The notes beneath the pieces are model-generated. The model made no database searches. It was not told the DNA's origin and saw only the letters and a list, made by a program, of their open reading frames with translations. Shown here piece by piece: positions 19,420 to 25,797 of a DNA stretch of 25,797 nucleotides (position 1 is its first letter; each line of letters starts with the position of its first letter). The DNA lies in contig NW_003155251.1 in NCBI RefSeq assembly GCF_000003605.2, forward strand, positions 227,823 through 253,619, in the 5' to 3' direction. The stretch comes from Saccoglossus kowalevskii. Lineage: Eukaryota; Hemichordata; Enteropneusta; Harrimaniidae. The position numbers and the translations under genes are program-made.

Positions 19420-22400
19420 GCTGATTAAACTGAACAATGAACATGAGTTCAAAGTATGTCAATGCCTCGTGTGCACTTATTCAACAAATGTGGACAAATT
19501 GATTATGATTTCTTGGTGATTATCATAAAGTCGTATTTAATTACGTATGTAATTATAACGTCATGGACTTGCCCTTTTGTTTGTGGAGAATGGAAGTTAT
19601 TTTTCATTTTTGAAGTGGTGTATCCATGCTGTATTTTCACTTTCGTAGCTCATGAAAATAAGACCTCATGATGCAACATATCACTCATGAAAAAACATTC
19701 CAAACCCCACAAATATCAGCCATGGCAATCTAATATTTATTAAATCCTTTGAAAAAAATCGTTCTTTAACCCAGAGAACTCATACAGCATTAGTGGTCAA
19801 ATCAATGAGAGAAATATAGATGAACAGACACAAATAAAAAGCTATGAAGAGTTAGATAAATGTCAATGTTCATCAAACAGCAGAAGCTTTTCAAATCCAA
19901 CAATGTTCGTAATAATGTCATTTTCACAGTGTAAAGCTTTACCAGTTTTCATCTACTTTATATTTGTAACGAATTGAACCTTTCCTATTAACAATGATTG
20001 ATTGATTAATAACGTTTTCAATGCGTAGTATAGTGGTATACAGAGTGAAGCAATAAAAGAAATCACTAAGTTATCTTGAAAAAAACGTCTTTTTAATTTG
20101 TTTAATATCTACTTTTTTGTTCATAAAACTTCTAGAAAAAAAGAAATTATTGTAATTCTGAAGCCCTTGTTTGATTGTAGATACTAGATATTAAAATGTT
20201 AGATAACGTCTGTGTTTTATGGAGTTTTATGGATATCCATTCAGACAAGTCATCCATTGTTTTTCTTGATAAGAACTCATTGCGAAAGATATTTTTGTAA
20301 GATATATTATCATTACCATGTTCATTTAGGTGCTCACTCTTTCGGAAAGCATCTGTTTATGACTCTGAATGATGTATGAAGGGTGCGACATGTGAAGCTG
20401 AGTGTGCTCACTCGTTTCAAAATACCTGACATCACTTATTGTATTCATTCACATTCAAATATAGTGGTGATGTTCTTTATATATAGCTATTCAATGGCGG
20501 CTCAAAGTGTTGTAATATCACGAATCATCAAGATCTGATTGAAGACGAAGTTTATGTATGTGCCACTGTGCGAAACGATTGTAATTCCGAAACAAAACAT
20601 GATAGTTCAAAATACCAACTACAGATTTTGAAAAGTCATCCTTTTGTTTTAAACAACATTATTATTAGAGTTGAAATTCCATGCCTGGGATGTGTCCTAT
20701 GGTAAACTACCATAGCAACAACAAATTCTGGACAAGAAATATAATTAAAAACTGTAGTATCATGAAAAGAAACTTCAAATACTTTTGGAATGCTGACTCT
20801 AGAGAAAATGTATATTCTCTGTTGTCTTATGTTAAATTTACTTTTTTTGCGTCATATAATGCACCCCTGTTTAATCTTTTTATTTGCAAACATCGTTAAA
20901 GCTGGAGAGTGAATGCCGGGACTATGGCTCAATGCGAAATAGTTCGCTTCAAACAGAAAAGAAATCATGGCCAAAAGAATCGACAGTTTTTGCTACCTAT
21001 TGATTATTATAAGGCTCATAAATTAGTCAATGGCCACTCAAAATGCCTTATCATCAAAATCTGATATCATGATAATTCAAAACACCGTCTCCGGGCACTG
21101 ACTATTCATTTTGATCAAAAATAACTGACACAAACAAGACTATACAGAACACTTACAAATTATCATATACAATTTGTTAAACAAAAGTGATATTTCTACT
21201 TCTTCTATTCGCCTTATAAGCACAACTATTTATTTTAATTAGTAATGTTCATTTGAAATATAAAACCTGGCATCACTTCATGTATACCAGGGAGTCCGTA
21301 TATCCTTTTTTAATGATTAGACGGTGTTGTTGAATGTATTATTTTTGTAGATTTATTTCTATTGTTGTCCGTCATTGCACCATGTACCAATGTGAACGAA
21401 TGACTGTTGCTATGGTGCACGAATTACATTGGTCATTCTCCAGCATAGACCAGCAGGCTAAAGTCAGTCCGATGGCTAGCTGTGATACCGATTTCTGTTA
21501 CTGTCGTTTTTGTCTTAGCTACATCAGAACAAAAATTATTTTTACTGTCTGTTCCTATTTCATGATATATTCAAAATGCGTACAGTGAGTTAATTTATTT
21601 GTATTGCGCTGAAATGTATCGCATACATTAAATATCAAACACATCTTCGTAGCTACGCTTAGATCATTATATCGTACGAATGAAAAAAAAAACCTAGAAG
21701 TATTTTGATGACCATTTCCATTTCAAAATGTTACCCTTTATTTAAGTTTTGAAGTACGTTTGTGCTAGCATAACGTATTCTGTGACGTCAGTGCATCGAC
21801 TTGTACATATGGACCAGGTTGTTCTCTATTAGTACATGACACTTGGTAATACATGTTTCGTTCTCTATCATAGCTATTTATCTATGTTTGATCTCACACC
21901 ACAAAATAGTGTACTTCGAGATTAGGGTGTATTGGTTTGCTCATTGACAAGGATAGGTCAGTTGGTTGTTTTATGGAAATACTTGAGTTTTGCATTTACT
22001 ATTTTAAGAGTTTGAGCAGGACAACACGTGCAATTCTACATTGATACATTTATTACGCACATAGAGGGCTCCACCAAACATTTCAAAAACGCAGATGGTT
22101 TGTCAAAATTCATCTGCCTGCTAATTATAAAAATAAATTGGGTTCTTTTGAATATTATCTTCAATACAAACAACACAGTAATTTTCAACCAATATTCATA
22201 CATGCTAAACATAACATTTATCTGAGAATAACAACAACTTGTAACATCATAGCATCAATTTAAATATGGACTGTTGCAATATATCGCAAATTGAAAACAT
22301 TCTTGCATATATATATATATATATATATAAAACATAGTTCAGAGCGACTTAACTACGCTGTGCTATTAAGTAATACTGTTCATATTCTAATTCATCTATG

Positions 22401-22813
22401 GTATTGCTGTGCTATGAATTCATACACCTAATTTCATAACGTTTGTATTTTGTAGACTAAACAAAATGTTCTTTCAGTCGACCTTCCATTGGTGTCCTAT
22501 ATGAATCAGCCATACGAGTGATTGCTTCATTGTCTTTACATCATATATTATCATATATACTACACTTATGTCACATATGATCAGTTTCTGTTAAAATAAA
22601 ATACCAATAATATATTGTTATTAAAAATATTTATATAGTCATTGGGAAATAAAGATGCCAAAACAAAAATTGTGTAGATTGACCAAACAAAGCGGACGCA
22701 TCGAATCAGTGATTTGTGTTTAAGTATGAATTAATCTGTTAAGGTTTTCGAAATCGGAATTTTTGTGATTCGGATATACAGTCTATGACTAAGAATGTTG
22801 GGTTAATATTAAG
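19420..22813. other. Intergenic spacer between convergent LDHD and CAP genes
   Basis: No gene is supported in these 3.4 kb. Frames at 19456-19671, 20681-20899, 21334-21588 and 22028-22225 are short, lack a recognisable domain and have no convincing splice context. Present are a YY1-like aatggcggc near 20494, one full CRE palindrome TGACGTCA at 21783-21790, and an AT microsatellite at 22307-22329. Confidence 0.5.
22307..22329. repeat. (AT)n microsatellite
   Basis: Twenty-three bases of alternating A and T lie in the spacer between the convergent genes. Confidence 0.95.
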
Positions 22814-23165
22814 TTTATTTATCTTTGATAATTTGATTAAATTCATAATAATGAACGTTCTGTGACCTTACTTGCTGTCACTCATGGTGTGTCACATTTC
22901 TTTAAAAAGAATAAGATTATATAATTATATGTTTAACCAGTCGATATAAATATTATGATATTTGTGTTAAAATGCAATTAATTTAGGGGTGGAATAAAAG
23001 AAAGTCAAAACAATTGGTAAAACATTGTGACCAATTTAGTATCTAAGAAACAATTTCACTATGGTCATGTCAAAAGAAAGTTTTCCAACTCAGCTGTTTA
23101 CTTTACCGCACAAGCATAAAACTCATAAATGACTACTGTTTTAGCAAGTAAAGACAAATCTGTAC

Positions 23166-25339
23166 TTACTTCGCGGATAATAACAATAGAGTGAGACTTG
23201 CAGCAAACATGATAACTGATCTTGGTCTCAATATCAAAGAACCGTTTTCCTCTCCGTTTTCCCCTCCGTTTTCCCCTCCGTTTTCCCCTCCGTTTTCTCC
23301 TACATTTTCCTCTCCGTCTTCTGGTAAGTAAGAAAATGAAGTACAAATGTAATAAGTGTTATCAACATTGTGTGTTCTAGAATGAGTTATGTGGTCGCCG
23401 AACACACTTCTTCATTTAAGGATCATGGAACATTTTTTCTTTGTCCGGGTTTTTTAAAAACAGTGTAATATTTCTTTGTGATTGAAAGGGCATATTTTAA
23501 TTGGCTCCCATGAAGTCCTGTCTATTATATATGTAAGTAAAGTGATTGAAGTAAAAATCCCTTTTTAATGACCCGCTAGCTTTTTTTTCGTTGTATAAGA
23601 CCATGTACAACATCAACAACCAAGCTTTTCACAACTCCTAATATTTTGATGGAAGTTAGTTGATCAAATATTATCAAATATATCTAATATTAATATAACT
23701 TACGGCAATAATCGTCGTTTTCCTCACAGTTTACTAGAAAAGGAAATATTGATGGCATTATTTGTAACGTTGCAACACCCGTGTAATATAATGGAACTAA
23801 TAAATGAATGCGGGTATATATTTGTCACAAAAATTACAAAAAGCAGGAGGTTCAAGTGTGCCCTGGACAAATGGACAAATTATTCGAAATGACTACATAT
23901 CCAAAAATAGTTTTCTATTTCAATGGCATTATTTACATCCATCTACGTCATTTGACGTCACAAAAGCACTTGTGTATTGTACATTTGGATAGGATGCAAG
24001 AGGTACGATTCAATAAACAGTAATTAAAATACAACTATTTTCCGCACTCAAGTGAGAAACAGTTGTATGTAAATATAAGCATAATGAATACTCACTACAG
24101 ACGTTGCTGGAACATTCAGATAGTTCTGACGCGCATTCCGTGCACGGGTCCCCGGATGTATAGGGTTTTTCACCTCCCCAGTTGCCACTGAGTAGAATAA
24201 AATAAGCATTTCATTGCATCAAATCTAACATACTTCCGGGATACATATTATAAGAGTACTTATAAGGAGTGCATATTTAGCTTTTAGCTCCAAGGACAGG
24301 TGTACTTGTTATTGTCAATTTTAAGCTTGTTACTTTCAAATTGATGAAGGAATTTGCTCTACCATCCACTTTGGGTTGGTGTTGTCGTCATGTATTGTGA
24401 TTTGTACCTTTAAAATCAGTGGTAGCTGTAGGACTTACTTAGGGTTTATAAGCATATGCGTTTACTTCAAGAGAAACTATGGCGAAACCTTTCCTCGCGC
24501 CCTCTAGTGACGTCAAAATATAGTTATGATTAAACCGATCTGGTTATGCAGAGGTTCGTCAGTTAGAACATGATACCGAATCTCGTTTGAAAAACAAATA
24601 TTGATTATGGACGACTACAATATGAATGTTATTTATCTACGGCGTTTCTTTTCAATTTACAATACAGAAACGGTTCATCGATAGGTGTGTTTGAGAACAA
24701 ACTCAGAATTGACAATTTACAAGATCCCTGAGCACGTGTGATTCTGTCTGATTACGTCACCAACTTGTAAGTCCGTTCCAAGTTGGTTTACGAGTCGCAC
24801 GATCACGAGTCGTGCAGACAAACACAAACATCCGAGCAATTTTAGTTTGTTCACGGTTACACGCAGCATTTTCATGCAGTATTTTCCTATCTTGTAGCGA
24901 TGAGATTCTCTTGGTTTTTTATAAGCATATACAAATTTCGCATTTCAAACTGAAACAAAAGATTTCTATTGTCCGATGGAGTGGCCATGATTAGGACATT
25001 TTTAAATGATGTCATTAACAATTTATTAACTCATAACAACCTACTGAAGGAGGTTGCCAGACACTACACACAAGACTGGGATACAGCGTTTAGAAAACAA
25101 AATATGGATATAGTTCAAGGTCATGTGATCAATTCATTGTCTTGACTGATATGTTGAGAACACGAACGGTTGTCGCGACTACCACGAATGATTACAAACA
25201 AGAGAAATGTATGAATTAAATTTACATACGCTGGTCCATAGTTGCAAGTCATTAGCCATGCATTCGTGAAATCTGAAAAGGCAACAGTCGGACAAAATGT
25301 CACACCACATCCAACAGCCACTGACGAATGCCATACTAC
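23166..25339 (-). CDS. CAP-superfamily secreted protein (CRISP/PI16-like), 3' part, GPI-anchor-like end
   Basis: Three minus-strand exons are seen: 25230-25339, 24096-24187 and 23166-23320 (stop TAA at 23166-23168). Phases join exactly (GC|T, A|AA), giving 118 residues of the C-terminal part. Exon one reads VVWHSSVAVGCGVTFCP, then LMTCNYGPA. Exon two continues GNWGGEKPYTSGDPCTEC, then Cys residues in SECSSNVC. LMTCNYGPAGNW fits the CAP2 signature of CRISP/GLIPR/PI16 proteins (PROSITE PS01010 pattern), and VVW is the end of the CAP1 signature. The last exon encodes about five GENG-type repeats and then ENGSLILRPRS plus a hydrophobic tail (VIMFAASLTLLLLSAK), as in a GPI-attachment signal; a single membrane anchor is the alternative. 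There is no Cys-rich CRISP ion-channel-regulator domain. The CAP N terminus and signal peptide lie beyond the window end. The family is certain, the subfamily and substrate unknown. Confidence 0.9.
23242..23313. repeat. 12-bp coding minisatellite (GENG repeat of the CAP gene)
   Basis: Six tandem 12-bp units (plus-strand ccgttttcccct with one to four differences) begin at 23242, 23254, 23266, 23278, 23290 and 23302, with a partial seventh to about 23320. Because 12 is divisible by 3, unit gains or losses keep the CAP reading frame; each unit encodes GGEN/GENG on the minus strand. Four central units differ at only one position, suggesting recent expansion. Confidence 0.95.
23321..24095 (-). other. 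CAP gene intron (last)
   Basis: This intron lies between donor tgta|gtgagt and acceptor cttacttaccag on the minus strand. It contains a composite CRE-like word tacgtcatttgacgtcaca at 23944-23962. The plus-strand frames at 23804-24023 overlap each other and show no domain. Confidence 0.6.
23944..23962. promoter_or_regulatory. Composite CRE-like motif
   Basis: Sequence tacgtcatttgacgtcaca contains a full CRE palindrome TGACGTCA (23953-23960) beside a TACGTCA half site. A near copy with one extra C is at 25639-25658. These could be ATF/CREB-type sites or a piece of a dispersed repeat. Confidence 0.35.
24188..25229 (-). other. CAP gene intron (second last)
   Basis: This 1-kb intron runs between donor ccagc|gtatgt and acceptor ttctactcag on the minus strand. 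It holds a CTCF-like/CRE word at 24497-24515 and a small palindrome gcacga-tcacgag-tcgtgc at 24797-24815. The plus frame at 24812-24994 has no recognisable domain. Confidence 0.6.
24497..24515 (-). promoter_or_regulatory. CTCF-like core fused to a CRE palindrome
   Basis: The plus strand reads gcgccctctagtgacgtca. On the minus strand bases 24510-24497 give TCACTAGAGGGCGC, matching 13 of 14 positions of the vertebrate CTCF core CCASYAGRKGGCRS. TGACGTCA (24508-24515) overlaps it. The match is by eye; binding is unproven. Confidence 0.4.
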
Positions 25340-25638
25340 CTGAAAAGAAGAAAACTTTCAGTGGTATATCGTGGTCAATCACGACTTGGCAAAGAAAGTG
25401 TATATGAGTAGTGCAAACGTCACAGTGTACCGTTCTTATAAATCACGCCCTCTAGTGAGAAAGTGCTTCCATGACGTAAATGGGCGACATGAAAGCTGTT
25501 CAAATCAGTGATATCAATTTGGTCTGTATTCGTTCATTAATGAAGATTATGTTTTTAAGTTATTTTAATATATTCTAGATGACGAAAGACAAAACACCCG
25601 AACACTGGTTGATTTGAACAACACGGCCTTCACACTTA

Positions 25639-25658
25639 TACGTCATTTCGACGTCACA
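25639..25658. promoter_or_regulatory. Second composite CRE-like motif
   Basis: Sequence tacgtcatttcgacgtcaca is identical to the word at 23944-23962 except for one inserted C. The insertion turns the full CRE into GACGTCA plus a separate TACGTCA half site. Confidence 0.35.
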
Positions 25659-25758
25659 GAACCGTTCTATCACGGGGCGCAATTTATAAAACTGGTTTGC
25701 ATTCCCGGTTCCGGTTCCGCGTTTTATAGACAACCATAATCGATGCTAGGTCTCAACA

Positions 25759-25760
<2 letters not shown>

Positions 25761-25797
<37 letters not shown>
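25761..25797. repeat. (GT)n microsatellite running off the window end
   Basis: At least 37 bases of uninterrupted GT run to the last base, so the true length is unknown. Confidence 0.97.

Larger units (their letters stand above)
25340..25797 (-). other. Upstream part of CAP gene intron; no exon found
   Basis: The exon encoding the preceding CAP sequence (ending in a GH[FY]TQ-type motif) was searched for on the minus strand and not found, so it lies past the window. The stretch holds a second CTCF-like word (acgccctctagtga, 25445-25458), the second composite CRE-like motif (25639-25658) and the terminal GT repeat. Confidence 0.5.

Noticed and set aside
21334-21588. 84-codon Cys-containing frame following a tttttgtag acceptor-like site
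   Set aside because: No donor, no partner exon in phase and no recognisable domain; kept as intergenic.
23242-23320. Regular short repeats considered as a CRISPR array
   Set aside because: The units are contiguous 12-mers without spacers, in an animal coding exon.
23209-23323. Plus-strand frame giving repeated PFSPP units and ending at a perfect gtaagt donor
   Set aside because: It is the antisense of the CAP terminal exon. The minus-strand reading joins in phase to two CAP-motif exons and has a stronger pyrimidine tract at its acceptor; the plus-strand donor is a by-product of cttacttaccag.
23098-23346. Minus-strand Arg/Lys-rich frame (RRGK repeats)
   Set aside because: It is the other open frame of the same 12-bp repeat; the phase carried from the preceding CAP exon selects the GENG frame.

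Overview
This is a piece of an animal nuclear genome. It is AT-rich, its genes are split by GT-AG introns, it carries a eukaryotic tRNA gene and a decayed LINE, and it has one assembly gap. The low GC, compact introns, short RPL14 and lineage-unspecific repeats suggest a marine invertebrate. A deuterostome such as a hemichordate is my guess, but the sequence does not prove it. No bacterial-type operon, CRISPR array or viral gene is present.

Layout. (1) 650-1495, plus strand: the last two coding exons of an unrecognised gene. (2) 3609-3680, plus: tRNA-Asp(GTC). (3) 5600-9429, minus: a complete five-exon RPL14 gene encoding 138 aa; its first exon is a pyrimidine-rich TOP leader plus the ATG alone. 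(4) 9534-19395, plus: a complete twelve-exon mitochondrial D-lactate dehydrogenase gene (LDHD, 496 aa). All eleven splice junctions join in phase. Its second intron holds a broken LINE (about 10150-13710) with the 222-base N gap inside it. Introns 5 and 8 carry degenerate copies of a palindromic repeat, and intron 7 carries a minisatellite. (5) 23166-25339, minus: the 3' half of a secreted CAP-superfamily (CRISP/PI16-like) gene. Its last exon contains a 12-bp coding minisatellite and a likely GPI-anchor signal. The remaining stretches are intergenic or intronic and hold short inverted repeats, microsatellites and repeated CTCF-like and CRE-like words.

How the genes relate. RPL14 and LDHD are divergent, with only about 100 bp between the inferred RPL14 transcription start and the LDHD ATG. 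They probably share a bidirectional promoter, and that interval contains a DR1 nuclear-receptor-like element next to LDHD. LDHD and the CAP gene converge, as do the first gene and RPL14, so 1.5-5.6 kb and 19.4-22.8 kb are 3'-3' intergenic spacers. I see no functional pathway linking the genes; the ribosomal protein, the D-lactate oxidase and the CAP protein appear to be ordinary neighbours. The least expected items are the promoter arrangement, the GENG-repeat/GPI end of the CAP protein, the intronic palindromic repeat family and the unrecognised first gene.
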